Positions 47,244 to 55,517 of a stretch of 64,000 nt of DNA are shown piece after piece. Position 1 is the stretch's first letter. Every line of letters begins with the position of its first letter. Both the position numbers and the translations under genes were made by a program. Origin of the DNA: Synechococcus sp. BSA11S (GTDB lineage Bacteria; Cyanobacteriota; Cyanobacteriia; PCC-6307; Cyanobiaceae); the NCBI RefSeq assembly GCF_014224355.1, contig NZ_VNWP01000012.1:24545-88544 (forward strand). The letters run 5' to 3'. Below the pieces are notes generated by a model. It saw only the letters and a program-made list of their open reading frames with translations. It had not been told where the DNA came from and searched no databases.

Positions 47244-48479
47244 ATGGTTCAGATCAACGGCAACTATCTCAAGCTCAAGGCGGGCTACCTGTTCCCGGAG
47301 ATCGCCCGGCGGGTGAAGGCCTTCAGCGAGGCCAACCCTGAGGCCCCGATCATCCGCCTGGGCATCGGCGATGTGACCGAGCCGCTGCCGGAGGCCTGCC
47401 GCGAGGCGATGAAAACGGCCATCGATGCGATGGGAACCCCGGAAGGCTTCCACGGCTACGGCCCCGAGCAGGGCTACCTGTGGCTGCGCGAGGCGATCGC
47501 GACGCACGATTTCCAGGCCCGCGGCTGCGCCATCAGCGCTGAGGAGATCTTCGTCTCCGACGGCTCCAAGTGCGACAGCAGCAACATCCTCGACATCCTC
47601 GGGCCGGACAACCGGATCGCCGTGACCGACCCGGTGTATCCGGTGTATGTGGACAGCAACGTGATGGCGGGCCGCACCGGTGAGGCCGATGAGAGCGGCC
47701 AGTACGGCGGCCTCACCTATCTGCCGATCAACGCCGAGAACGGCTTCAGCGCCCAGATCCCCAGCGAGCCGGTGGATCTGATCTACCTCTGCTTTCCCAA
47801 CAACCCCACCGGTGCGGTGGCCAGCAAGGAACAGCTGAAGGCCTGGGTGGACTACGCCCGCGCCAACGACGCCCTGATCCTGTTCGATGCGGCCTACGAG
47901 GCCTTCATCCAGGACCCCGACCTGCCCCACTCGATCTATGAGATCGAAGGGGCGCGGGAGTGCGCGATCGAATTCCGCTCGTTCTCCAAGAATGCCGGCT
48001 TCACCGGCACGCGCTGCGCCCTCACGGTGGTGCCCCGCGGCCTGATGGGCACAGCAGCAGGCGGGGAGAAGGCGGAACTCTGGGCCCTGTGGAACCGCCG
48101 CCAGAGCACCAAGTTCAATGGCGTGAGCTACATCGTTCAGCGCGGCGCCGAGGCGGGGTATTCAGCGGAGGGTCAGGCCCAGGTGCAGGCCCTGGTGGCC
48201 TTCTACATGGAGAATGCCGCGATCATCCGCCGGGAGCTCAGCGCTGCCGGCCTGCAGGTGTATGGCGGTGAGCAGGCCCCCTATGTGTGGCTGAAAGCCC
48301 CCGAGGGGATGGATTCCTGGGGCTTCTTCGACCACCTCCTGAACAAGGCCCATGTGGTGGGCACCCCGGGCAGCGGCTTCGGCGCCGCCGGCGAGGGCTA
48401 CTTCCGCCTCTCGGCCTTCAACAGCCGGGCGAATGTGGACGAGGCAATGCGAAGGGTGCGGGCGGCGCTGGCGGGCTGA
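47244..48479 (+). CDS. dapL: LL-diaminopimelate aminotransferase
   Basis: A 411-residue fold-type I PLP aminotransferase forming LL-diaminopimelate directly from tetrahydrodipicolinate, the lysine/peptidoglycan route used by cyanobacteria and plants. The signatures are '[20 protein letters not shown]', '[13 protein letters not shown]', '[16 protein letters not shown]', and '[15 protein letters not shown]' with the PLP lysine. The N-terminal start 'MVQINGNY' is standard. The core gene sits between two accessory elements (the DUF4143 ATPase and the toxin-antitoxin pair), marking the edge of a variable region. Confidence 0.97.
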   Translation: MVQINGNYLKLKAGYLFPEIARRVKAFSEANPEAPIIRLGIGDVTEPLPEACREAMKTAIDAMGTPEGFHGYGPEQGYLWLREAIATHDFQARGCAISAEEIFVSDGSKCDSSNILDILGPDNRIAVTDPVYPVYVDSNVMAGRTGEADESGQYGGLTYLPINAENGFSAQIPSEPVDLIYLCFPNNPTGAVASKEQLKAWVDYARANDALILFDAAYEAFIQDPDLPHSIYEIEGARECAIEFRSFSKNAGFTGTRCALTVVPRGLMGTAAGGEKAELWALWNRRQSTKFNGVSYIVQRGAEAGYSAEGQAQVQALVAFYMENAAIIRRELSAAGLQVYGGEQAPYVWLKAPEGMDSWGFFDHLLNKAHVVGTPGSGFGAAGEGYFRLSAFNSRANVDEAMRRVRAALAG

Positions 48480-48489
48480 GCCGCTAACA

Positions 48490-48510
48490 TTGTCCAGGAC
48501 TACTGGACAA
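48490..48510. promoter_or_regulatory. Candidate autoregulatory operator of yefM-yoeB
   Basis: A perfect 8-bp inverted repeat, ttgtccag (48490-48497) and ctggacaa (48503-48510), with a 5-bp spacer, ending 3 bp before the antitoxin ATG. Phd/YefM antitoxins bind such palindromes to repress their own operon. Confidence 0.6.
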
Positions 48511-48513
48511 GTC

Positions 48514-48789
48514 ATGGCGATCGAAACCACCTACAGCCAGGCGCGCGAGGGCCTTAAGGGGCTGATGGATCGAGCCGTTCAGGACCGGGAGGTGGTGCTG
48601 GTGCGGCGCCGCAAGGGTGGCGATGTGGCCTTGGTGGCCGCCGATGAGCTGGCCGGCCTGCTGGAAACCGCTCACCTTTTGCGCTCACCGGCCAACGCCG
48701 AGCGACTGCTCACGGCCCTGGGCCGGGCACGCAAGCAGGAACTGCCTCCGATTGCTCTGTGCGAACTGGAAGCAGGGCTGGAGGTCTGA
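48514..48789 (+). CDS. YefM/Phd-family antitoxin
   Basis: A 91-residue Phd/YefM antitoxin. The N-terminal DNA-binding domain shows 'TYSQAREGLKGLMDRAVQDR' and 'VLVRRRKGGDVALVAADELA', the classical pattern, followed by a C-terminal toxin-binding helix ('SPANAERLLTALGRARKQ'). The ATG at 48514 lies directly behind an inverted repeat. Its stop overlaps the toxin start (TGATG), the usual coupling in type II systems. It would neutralise the YoeB-like toxin and repress transcription. Confidence 0.88.
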   Translation: MAIETTYSQAREGLKGLMDRAVQDREVVLVRRRKGGDVALVAADELAGLLETAHLLRSPANAERLLTALGRARKQELPPIALCELEAGLEV

Positions 48790-49055
48790 TGGCTGCCGAC
48801 TGGCAGGCGGTGGTGCACCCTGAGTTTCTCGAGGATCTGCAGCACTGGGTGCGCCATGAACCCAGAACAGCCAGACGCCTGCTGGAGCTGATGCGTGCTG
48901 TTCTTCGCGATCCCTTCAGCGGCATCGGCAAACCCGAACCTCTCAAGTACCTGGGACCAGGAGTGTGGTCGCGGCGTATCACCCAGGAGCACCGCTGCGT
49001 GTATCTGGTGCACGACTCAAGGGTGGAGTTCCTGCAGGGGCGGTATCACTACTGA
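48789..49055 (+). CDS. yoeB: YoeB/Txe-family mRNA endonuclease toxin
   Basis: An 88-residue RelE-fold toxin that cleaves mRNA in the ribosomal A site. The C-terminal signature 'GKPEPLKYLGPGVWSRRITQ', then 'EHRCVYLVHD' and the final 'GRYHY', contains the Glu, Arg and His residues of the YoeB active site. The ATG overlaps the antitoxin stop. The 3' 77 bp are antisense to the end of the nucleotidyltransferase gene. All key residues are present, so the toxin is likely active when free. Confidence 0.9.
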   Translation: MAADWQAVVHPEFLEDLQHWVRHEPRTARRLLELMRAVLRDPFSGIGKPEPLKYLGPGVWSRRITQEHRCVYLVHDSRVEFLQGRYHY

Positions 49056-49422
49056 TGTCACTACTGAGGCTCAACCAGCGCAGATCCCGCTGCAGCTCCT
49101 GGGCCATGCGGGAGCCCGAGGCCATCAGCTGGTCGAATTCGGCCGGGGTCAGCACCAGGGCGTCGCAGCTGAGCGGCAGCTGATCGAGGGGCCAGTGACG
49201 CAGGCGCTGATTCTGGGGACCGGCAGCGGTGGCATCGATCAGTACAAGATCGAGATCACTGCCCACACCGGCCGTGCCGCGGCCGTAACTGCCGAACACG
49301 CCCACCGCCTGCAGGGAAGGGCGGCAGGCTTGCAGCTCGCTCGCCCAGCGGCTCGCCTGAGCCAGCACCTGCTCAGGATCCGGCCAGCGCAGTACGGATT
49401 GCGTCAATGAGCGCACAGGCAT
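48979..49422 (-). CDS. MNT-type nucleotidyltransferase domain protein
   Basis: A 147-residue protein with the minimal nucleotidyltransferase motif 'VGVFGSYGRGTAGVGSDLDL' (GS-x-R-x(5)-SDxD). It is similar to MntA antitoxins that AMPylate HEPN toxins (HepT) and to other DNA polymerase beta-like enzymes. No HEPN gene is adjacent; the closest genes are YoeB, which it overlaps tail-to-tail by 77 bp, and the GT61 gene. The last 35 residues lie in the overlap and look unconserved, so the original stop may have been lost. The activity is inferred. Confidence 0.7.
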   Translation of the reverse strand: MPVRSLTQSVLRWPDPEQVLAQASRWASELQACRPSLQAVGVFGSYGRGTAGVGSDLDLVLIDATAAGPQNQRLRHWPLDQLPLSCDALVLTPAEFDQLMASGSRMAQELQRDLRWLSLSSDISSDTAPAGTPPLSRAPDTRSGAPG

Positions 49423-49438
49423 GGAGATTCAGGCGGCC

Positions 49439-50449
49439 TCAGTCGTCCTCAAGCCATTCCAGGATGGCCTCGATCGGGGTGGCGAAGCGATAGGGCCAGC
49501 GGTGGGGCGGCGCAGAAGACTCCGCGGCGGCTTCCAGCGGCTCCAGGGCGTGCAGGAACTGGTGGGGCAGGGCCTGGCCCTCGAGCTGGGCGCGCAGGGT
49601 GCGCTCGGGGAAGGACAGCTGGGGGGCCGAGAGGATGCGCACCTGCTTCTCGGCGGTGAGGGGAGTGTCGCGGCCGAGGAACATCAGGGTGTGGAAGGCG
49701 GAGCCGATGGTGCCGGCGATGTGGCGGGCGTTGATGAGGTGGCGCAGCTGGGCGGAGGTGGACAGGGCTTCGGGGTGAAGGATCGTCCAGCCACGGCGCT
49801 CGAGGGCGGCCTCCAGGTCGGCTTCGGCCTCCACCCGGCGGTAGTGGGAGGGCAGGGAGGAGCGGGAGAGCCAGATCCGCTGCGGCAGGGAGGGATCGAG
49901 CCAGTTGGCGCTGTGCGGCGGCGGCAGGCCGGGGATGAGGGCACGCAGCACCTCGATCACATTGTCGAAGTGGGTGGGATCCACCAGATCCCCCTCGTGC
50001 ATGGAGGGCACGGGCGACCAGAGCCTCTCCACCAGCAGCGGCGCGGCGAGATCGCTGCTGAACAGCAACTCGTGGTGCTGCTCCAGCGCTTCGCGCACCG
50101 GCTCGATCCCGTCGCGGGCGTAGGCGGGCACGATCACCGTGCGCACGCCGGTGCGGCGGTGGGCGCCGAGGAAGGCCCACAGCACGGCGGCCTCCTCGAT
50201 CAGGAAGTGGCCCCAGTGAGCGCGGCCCCAGTAGGGCCAGGCAAGGTAGAGGGCCTCGGGGAGGAGCGGCAGAGCGGCGATCTGCGCCGGGGTGAGGTCG
50301 AGCCTGGGCGGGATCCGGGGCCGTGTGTGCACCAGGCGCGGCCCGTGGCGGTTGATGGTGTTGGCGATGGGGGCGCCGGTGCTGGCGCTGTAGGCGCAGG
50401 CAGCGCCGGGTGGGATCACGGCACAGCGATCGAGGTTGATGCAGCGCAT
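49439..50449 (-). CDS. GT61-type (DUF563) glycosyltransferase
   Basis: A 336-residue protein of the DUF563/GT61 type. It shows 'YWGRAHWGHFLIEEAAVLWA' near the N-terminal third and 'QRIWLSRSSLPSHYRRV', 'GWTILHPEALSTSAQLRHL', then 'HIAGTIGSAFHTLMFLG' in the C-terminal half. The last, a G-x-hGSAxHN-like motif, is the family hallmark. It should transfer a sugar to a polysaccharide or glycan. The ATG at 50449 overlaps the stop of the upstream fusion gene (TGATG), so the two are coupled. It is the last gene of a leftward cluster with the alginate-lyase fusion and coiled-coil protein. Confidence 0.8.
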   Translation of the reverse strand: MRCINLDRCAVIPPGAACAYSASTGAPIANTINRHGPRLVHTRPRIPPRLDLTPAQIAALPLLPEALYLAWPYWGRAHWGHFLIEEAAVLWAFLGAHRRTGVRTVIVPAYARDGIEPVREALEQHHELLFSSDLAAPLLVERLWSPVPSMHEGDLVDPTHFDNVIEVLRALIPGLPPPHSANWLDPSLPQRIWLSRSSLPSHYRRVEAEADLEAALERRGWTILHPEALSTSAQLRHLINARHIAGTIGSAFHTLMFLGRDTPLTAEKQVRILSAPQLSFPERTLRAQLEGQALPHQFLHALEPLEAAAESSAPPHRWPYRFATPIEAILEWLEDD

Positions 50450-52593
50450 CAGGCCGGCGGCAGCGACCGGGAAAGGCTCCAGAAGGGGGGAATGCCGCTG
50501 CTGGCCTCGGGCAGGGGGGGCACGGCGGAGGCGAGGGAGGACGACACGGCCACCATGGCGCCATTGGCCTGGGTCATGGCCTGCATGGCCTGGAGCCAGT
50601 GGCGCGGGGCGTGGGTGTCGCTGCCGGCGCCGGTGCCGTCGGGCAGATGGGCCTGGGCGTAGGCGAAGGCGGCGGCGAGGGAGCGGCCGTGGCTGTCGGT
50701 GAAGGCGAGCAGATCGCGGCCGAGGGCGGAGCAGAGCACCACCAGGTTGGCCCAGGCCTGCAGGTTGAACAGGTGCTCGTGGCGCAGGACGGAGGCGGGG
50801 GGGGCGGAGAGGGGCGAACCGTCGGCGCGGAACTGGCGGGCGAGCAGGCCGGGCAGGTTGTCGAGCACCTGGGCGGCCACGTTGCGGCGGCCGCGGAAGG
50901 CGGCAATCGCCAGCATCAGCTGGTGATACCAGGTGCAGGCGGGCGAGGTGCTGTGGTCGGTGAGGAAGGCGATGCTGTCGCCGGCAAGCCAGGCGAGGAA
51001 GGCATCGAACCACTCGTCGAGCTGCTGCAGTTCGGCGAGGGAGAAGCGGCCGCTGCCGCGCAGCAGGGTGATGGCGTCGAGCAGGGGGTAGAGATCGCGG
51101 AAGTCAATCGCCGCATCGAGCACGTTGCGGCTGGGGTCCACGGCGGAGAGACGGGCGTAGGCGCCGTCGGGGATCATTGCGGTGGCGGGATCGAGGAACC
51201 AGGTGCGCACCAGGCGGTGGGCGTGCTCGATCGAGTCGCGGTTGGCGTTGAGATGGCCGTCAAGGGCGAGGGCGCAGACGCTGTCGACCATCAGCTGCAG
51301 ACGGGCCCGGTCGTAGCTCTGGGCCACGTCACCGCAGAGGGGGCCGTCCTGGCCGAGCAGGCCGGCGCGGCTGAGGGCGCTCTCGCTGCCGGCCAGCGTC
51401 TGCCAGTGGGGCACGGCGTTCACGTAGTGCCTGGGAGATGTGCCGGGCGGCACCGCCGGCTTGTCGGTGACGCTGGGCGGCGGCAGGGCACGGGCGTTGG
51501 CGGCGATGGCGGCCACACCGGCAAGGCCGGTGCTGCTGGCAGTGAGGGCGGTCCAGCAGCGGAGCTGCTGGTGCTCGAGGGCCTCGCCGATCAGCTGCAT
51601 GTCGGTCTTGCGGGTGAGGCGGCGGATGCTCTCGAGCCGCAGGGCGCGGTTCTCCTCGGCGGAACCGGGGGAATCGCGGCAGACATCACCGGCGAGGCGG
51701 TAGGCCCAGCCCAGCTGCACGAGCCGGGCGCGGTCGGCGGCGGGGGTCACGTCGAGGGCTTCCCAGGGGCACACGCCATCCGGCGGATCGAGGGCGGGAC
51801 CGGGGAGGCCGAGACGGCGCAGCAGGGCCTCCTCGGCCATGGCGCCTTCGCGAAGCTGGCCATCGAAGTGGTGGCGAGCGGCGCGGGAGAAGCCGAGCAG
51901 CGGCAGCTCGCGGGCGAGGGGCGGCTGCTCGGCGGCGACAAGAGCCTGGGGATCGCGGGGCAGGGGGGCAACGGGAATGGCCACGTAGGCCAGATCGGGA
52001 AGGGCGAGGGCGGGACGGATCACGGCCCAGGCCTCGGCGGTGAGCAGGCAGGCGCCATCCCAGGCGAACACCCACTCCGCCTCCTCCAGGCCCCTGCGCA
52101 GGGCATGGTTGCGGGCGCCGTTGCGGTGAATCAGGTGAAGGTTCTTGGCCCGGCCCACGTATTCCACAACGGCCGACTGGTCGGTGGCATCGAGGTGGAG
52201 GAACTGCCGGCCCCAGGGGTGATAGTCCTCCGGCACGGTGCCGATGTCGGTGAAGCAGGCGGCGTAGGCCTGGGGCTCGAAGGGCAGTTCCTCCCAGCGC
52301 TGGCGATGCTTCTCCAGCAGGGCCACGAGGGCATCACGGCTTTCACGGGACACGATGCGGTTGAGCAGCCAGCGCTTCTCAAGGCCGGGCAGGGGCGGCT
52401 CGTTCTCGAGGATGAACTGCAGCTGGGCTAGGGTGGCACCTTCCGGCTGCTGGGGAGGCCGATCGTTGCCGAGGATGCGCACCAGCAGGGCCCGGGGCTG
52501 TGCAGGCAATGGAGCGGCAGTCGCATCATCGGGGGAGAACGCCGGGGCCGTGAAGAAACGACGGATGGCGGAGCGCAGGCGACGCTGGGGCAT
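50449..52593 (-). CDS. Glycosyltransferase-like domain fused to alginate-lyase-type domain
   Basis: A 714-residue two-part protein. Residues about 35-330 resemble a nucleotide-sugar-transferase fold ('RNGARNHALRRGLEEAEWVF', then 'AWDGACLLTAEAW', with a D-x-D-less acidic site). From about 380 to 690 an alginate-lyase/heparinase-like (alpha/alpha)-toroid domain is suggested by 'SPRHYVNAVPHWQTLA', 'SYDRARLQLMVDSVCALALD' and 'LVRTWFLDPATAMIPDGAYA', with 'TSPACTWYHQLMLAIAAFRG' deeper in. No signal peptide is visible, unusual for a lyase. Coupled to GT61 downstream and 25 bp after the coiled-coil gene, it may process the same glycan. The N-terminal assignment is tentative; the C-terminal one is stronger. 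Confidence 0.65.
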   Translation of the reverse strand: MPQRRLRSAIRRFFTAPAFSPDDATAAPLPAQPRALLVRILGNDRPPQQPEGATLAQLQFILENEPPLPGLEKRWLLNRIVSRESRDALVALLEKHRQRWEELPFEPQAYAACFTDIGTVPEDYHPWGRQFLHLDATDQSAVVEYVGRAKNLHLIHRNGARNHALRRGLEEAEWVFAWDGACLLTAEAWAVIRPALALPDLAYVAIPVAPLPRDPQALVAAEQPPLARELPLLGFSRAARHHFDGQLREGAMAEEALLRRLGLPGPALDPPDGVCPWEALDVTPAADRARLVQLGWAYRLAGDVCRDSPGSAEENRALRLESIRRLTRKTDMQLIGEALEHQQLRCWTALTASSTGLAGVAAIAANARALPPPSVTDKPAVPPGTSPRHYVNAVPHWQTLAGSESALSRAGLLGQDGPLCGDVAQSYDRARLQLMVDSVCALALDGHLNANRDSIEHAHRLVRTWFLDPATAMIPDGAYARLSAVDPSRNVLDAAIDFRDLYPLLDAITLLRGSGRFSLAELQQLDEWFDAFLAWLAGDSIAFLTDHSTSPACTWYHQLMLAIAAFRGRRNVAAQVLDNLPGLLARQFRADGSPLSAPPASVLRHEHLFNLQAWANLVVLCSALGRDLLAFTDSHGRSLAAAFAYAQAHLPDGTGAGSDTHAPRHWLQAMQAMTQANGAMVAVSSSLASAVPPLPEASSGIPPFWSLSRSLPPA

Positions 52594-52618
52594 GGAAAAG
52601 GATGGGTAAGCGGGGGGA

Positions 52619-53791
52619 TCAAGCGGAGGAGAGGAGACGACCGCGATTGGTGTTCACCGCATCGTCCTTCTGCCGGGGCGCCTGCGAGGCGACTGAGGGG
52701 GCGGGGGCGGATCCCTGCGGAGCCGAACGCTCGGGTGCAGTGCCCTGCTGGCCCCTGGAGAGCAGGACGTAGTGCTCGAGCTTCTCCTGGGTCTGGTGGA
52801 GCTGTTCCAACAGCAGGTCCGACTCCTCGCGGGCCTCTTCCAGCTGGGCGCGGAGATCCTCCAGTTCCCTGGCGGTTGCTGGATCAGGGCTGGCCTGCTC
52901 GAGCTGCCGGCGCAGCTCTAAGGACTCCCGCGTGGCGATGGCAAGCCGCTCAAGGGCCCGATGCAGCTGCTGATGGGTGGCACCCAGCAGGTCGGCCAGA
53001 GGCTGCGGGGCATTGGGCAGAGCGTCGGCCACATCCTGGTCAAGCCGCTTGAGATCGGCGATGGCGTCGAGCGCGGCACGGCTGCAGTCGGTATCCGGCC
53101 GTAAACGGAGGCAGAGGAGAGTCGAGGCCACCTCCGGCGCAAGGGGCCGGTGCTCGAAGGGGATGCTCAGCCCATCCAGCAGCGACTGCCATGACTCGAG
53201 GAGGTGCTGAGGTGGCTCAACAGCTGACGATTGTAGGTGGTCACATAAGACAAGCAAGTCGAGAGACACCGCATGACCAGAGCAGGTCTCAAGAAGCATT
53301 GGCAACACGTCATCAGAGGAGGGGCCACCACTTTGCACGTCTGACGGGCTGACGACAGCCAGCAATCGGGTGGGAAAGCTGCTCAGATCAAGATTCAGGA
53401 ATTCGAGTGATCTCAGCTCCTCAAGAGACTGGGTGAGGACTAAAATCCTTGGAACAGCGTGCGATCCGCCCAAATCAGCTGCTGTGGCCTGAAATGCAAG
53501 ATCAGCGGCAGGTTCACAGCTGAAGCAGAGAATCGCATAGTAGGGCTCCCGGCGAACATGGTCTACAATTGCCAAGGCCTCGATGGGATCAAGCGTTCCA
53601 TCACTAAGGGCATCAGGCAGAGCGGGCAGCAGATCATTCAACTGGCGAACAGCTTCAACCTGATTGCAGAGGACTAGCCGATTAGATGGCAGAAATTCGT
53701 CGATTCGACTCTGCAACTCTCGCAGTTGGCGGTCTTGCCGTCGAATAATATCGATCAGGTTCTCGAAGCCGGGCTCCTCGGGCATTCCCAT
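52619..53791 (-). CDS. Coiled-coil protein of unknown function
   Basis: A 390-residue protein. The first 40 residues form a helix ('LIDIIRRQDRQLRELQSRID'), residues 85-240 look like an alpha/beta domain ('YYAILCFSCEPA', 'AVPRILVLTQSLEEL'), and residues 255-350 are a clear coiled coil ('LRAQLEEAREESDLLLEQLH'). A disordered Ser/Pro/Gln tail follows. No enzyme motif is recognised. The 5' half is clearly lower in GC than the 3' half, as if two DNA sources meet near 53,220. It heads the leftward cluster with the alginate-lyase fusion and GT61 genes; coiled-coil partners of glycosyltransferases are common in O-antigen or surface-glycan loci, which is only a contextual hint. Confidence 0.6.
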   Translation of the reverse strand: MGMPEEPGFENLIDIIRRQDRQLRELQSRIDEFLPSNRLVLCNQVEAVRQLNDLLPALPDALSDGTLDPIEALAIVDHVRREPYYAILCFSCEPAADLAFQATAADLGGSHAVPRILVLTQSLEELRSLEFLNLDLSSFPTRLLAVVSPSDVQSGGPSSDDVLPMLLETCSGHAVSLDLLVLCDHLQSSAVEPPQHLLESWQSLLDGLSIPFEHRPLAPEVASTLLCLRLRPDTDCSRAALDAIADLKRLDQDVADALPNAPQPLADLLGATHQQLHRALERLAIATRESLELRRQLEQASPDPATARELEDLRAQLEEAREESDLLLEQLHQTQEKLEHYVLLSRGQQGTAPERSAPQGSAPAPSVASQAPRQKDDAVNTNRGRLLSSA

Positions 53792-54437
53792 TCAGGACTT
53801 CGCAAGCATTACCAAAGATTCTAGAGGCTTTTTGAAAGAGAAGCCAGCGACCTGGCTCGATATAGACCATGCGAAGAGGCCATGCAATTAACGACTTGGC
53901 GACCTTGCCTCAGAGATGTGTGCAATCAAGTGAGCCTGATCTCAGCCCATATTACGCCATTGCACTTTTAGATTAGCCCCATCAGCCTGTCTTGTCCAGG
54001 GGGCACTCGATGAAACTATCGCGGCGTAGCCCCAAGCAGATTTCCAACAGTCAACCCACTGCCGGTAGGGTGCACTAGCAATGCCAGACGGTCGCAGACG
54101 TGGCGACTGGGCATACGTGCGGCACGATCGGCGATTGCAAGCGGCTTCATGGATTTGATCTGAACCAAAAATACACGCCATCACCGAGGTTTAAGGTGTG
54201 TTAATTTTCGACAATGTAAGGACGGCCAAATTCAGGAACTTCCTGATGTTCTTTTGGCCTGGTGACTACAGCTTCTTCTGGCGCTCAGAAAATCTGGATC
54301 CCCAGACTTGCGATGCTGAATGGTCAACGCGCAATAGGCTGATGATCTCTAGTAAACCAGTATCGAATTGCCTGGCATTACAGATTGAGGCCAGTTTAGC
54401 TTTCTCTGAGGGCGCTGATTGCCAATCAATACTTGAA
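53792..54437. other. Low-GC region without supported gene
   Basis: 646 bp between the coiled-coil gene and FkbM. It is lower in GC than the core genome. Only short frames occur (for example 54016-54150 minus, 44 aa, and 53942-54184 minus, 80 aa), none with a recognised motif. It may contain the promoter for the coiled-coil gene and decayed sequence from an earlier insertion. Confidence 0.5.
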
Positions 54438-55178
54438 TCACATCTCCCCAACAAAGCAGTGCACATCGTGCCATGGTGCGTTACTCCCTGCAAGGGCAGC
54501 GCGCTGGTAATCAGCCTCAATGTCTACGAGGATGGTGGCTTCAATTTCCTTGAAACCTCGCCACTCCCCTGGCAACTCTCTACCAAAGCAGCCACTATGA
54601 TATCCAGTAAACTTAATTTGATGATAGCTGCCTTCAAGTGCTGGCTTGGGAGGGCGTTGGAGATGACCCTCACCTTGCCGCACGAGCTGAAAGCGATTGT
54701 ATCCAATGCCATGAACAACGTTCAAGATTTCCAGGAGATCCCGATTGGCCTCAAAGGATAAATACCTAGGAAGAAGAGCTTTGTCGACGTGGAACAAGGT
54801 ACCTAGCGCAGCTTTTTCAAACCCCTCAATATCCATCTTAAGATAATAGCTGGGCCCATAATGGTTAATAAAATGACTTAAAGGCATTGTCCTGACAGCT
54901 ATCATTTCATATGCCGAGCGTGTAGCTTTGCTGCTCTTGTCGAAGGAGCTCCAATCATCCTTTAAGAAGTTTTTATAAAAGACAAGAGTCGCCTCTTGGC
55001 CTGATACGCCTACATTCTCAACGCAGAGCTGCCCAGTGGCTATCTCATGGGCAAAACGGTTCTTCAGCCTATCAGAAAGATATGGATCTGCCTCCACAGA
55101 TACGACCTTAAAACCCTTCTTCATATAGAAGTCGGCATCATGGCCACTGTTCGCGCCAATGTCAAAGATAAGCTTCAT
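54438..55178 (-). CDS. FkbM-family SAM-dependent methyltransferase
   Basis: A 246-residue methyltransferase of the FkbM family, which O-methylates sugars or other hydroxyls. 'LIFDIGANSGHDADFYMKKG' is the SAM-binding motif, 'VVSVEADPYLSDRL' the acidic ribose-binding strand, and 'YYLKMDIEGFEKAALG' the family-specific block. Base composition is near 45-50% GC, well below the surrounding genome, and codon use differs accordingly, consistent with transfer. It is 339 bp downstream of the TPR-glycosyltransferase gene on the same strand and could modify the same glycan. Confidence 0.88.
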   Translation of the reverse strand: MKLIFDIGANSGHDADFYMKKGFKVVSVEADPYLSDRLKNRFAHEIATGQLCVENVGVSGQEATLVFYKNFLKDDWSSFDKSSKATRSAYEMIAVRTMPLSHFINHYGPSYYLKMDIEGFEKAALGTLFHVDKALLPRYLSFEANRDLLEILNVVHGIGYNRFQLVRQGEGHLQRPPKPALEGSYHQIKFTGYHSGCFGRELPGEWRGFKEIEATILVDIEADYQRAALAGSNAPWHDVHCFVGEM

Positions 55179-55517
55179 CTTGACGGTCCTGGTTGCGTCG
55201 TTTCAATGTTAGAAAAAGACAGCCGCGTGTCAATATATGGAGGCTGTCGTACCGCCGCAAGCTGACATTTTGACGCAGCAAGATATTCCATTAAGCATCA
55301 CGATCTTGACTGGATAGAGAACATGCTCTTGCTGGCAGGAAGCAGGTAGAGCACCTGCTGGCAAGGTGTCGCAGCGCCTGGAAGAGACTCCGTCGCACGA
55401 AAGCGCCTAGAATAATATAAACCCAATGATTCATGCGATGAGAATACAAATACAGTGCAGAGAAGATTGTCCAGAGAGGAGAAGGGCAAATAGTTGCACA
55501 ATCAGATCTATGGTGTT
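55179..55517. other. Low-GC intergenic region between TPR-GT and fkbM genes
   Basis: 339 bp of about half-GC sequence. Open frames are short and lack motifs (for example 55291-55521 minus, which overlaps the TPR-GT gene end). No hairpin with T-run was seen. It probably holds the promoter of the FkbM gene. Confidence 0.5.

Noticed and set aside
50599..52431. 610-codon plus-strand frame opposite the alginate-lyase fusion
   Set aside because: Composition is dominated by Gly/Ala/Val/Gln repeats typical of antisense frames; the minus-strand product has coupled neighbours and recognisable motifs.
53942..54184. 80-codon minus-strand frame in the low-GC gap as a transposase fragment
   Set aside because: No DDE or helix-turn-helix motif could be aligned in any frame; left as unassigned.
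54198..54761. 187-codon plus-strand frame overlapping the FkbM gene
   Set aside because: The minus strand has the SAM and MDIEG motifs of FkbM; the plus frame shows none.
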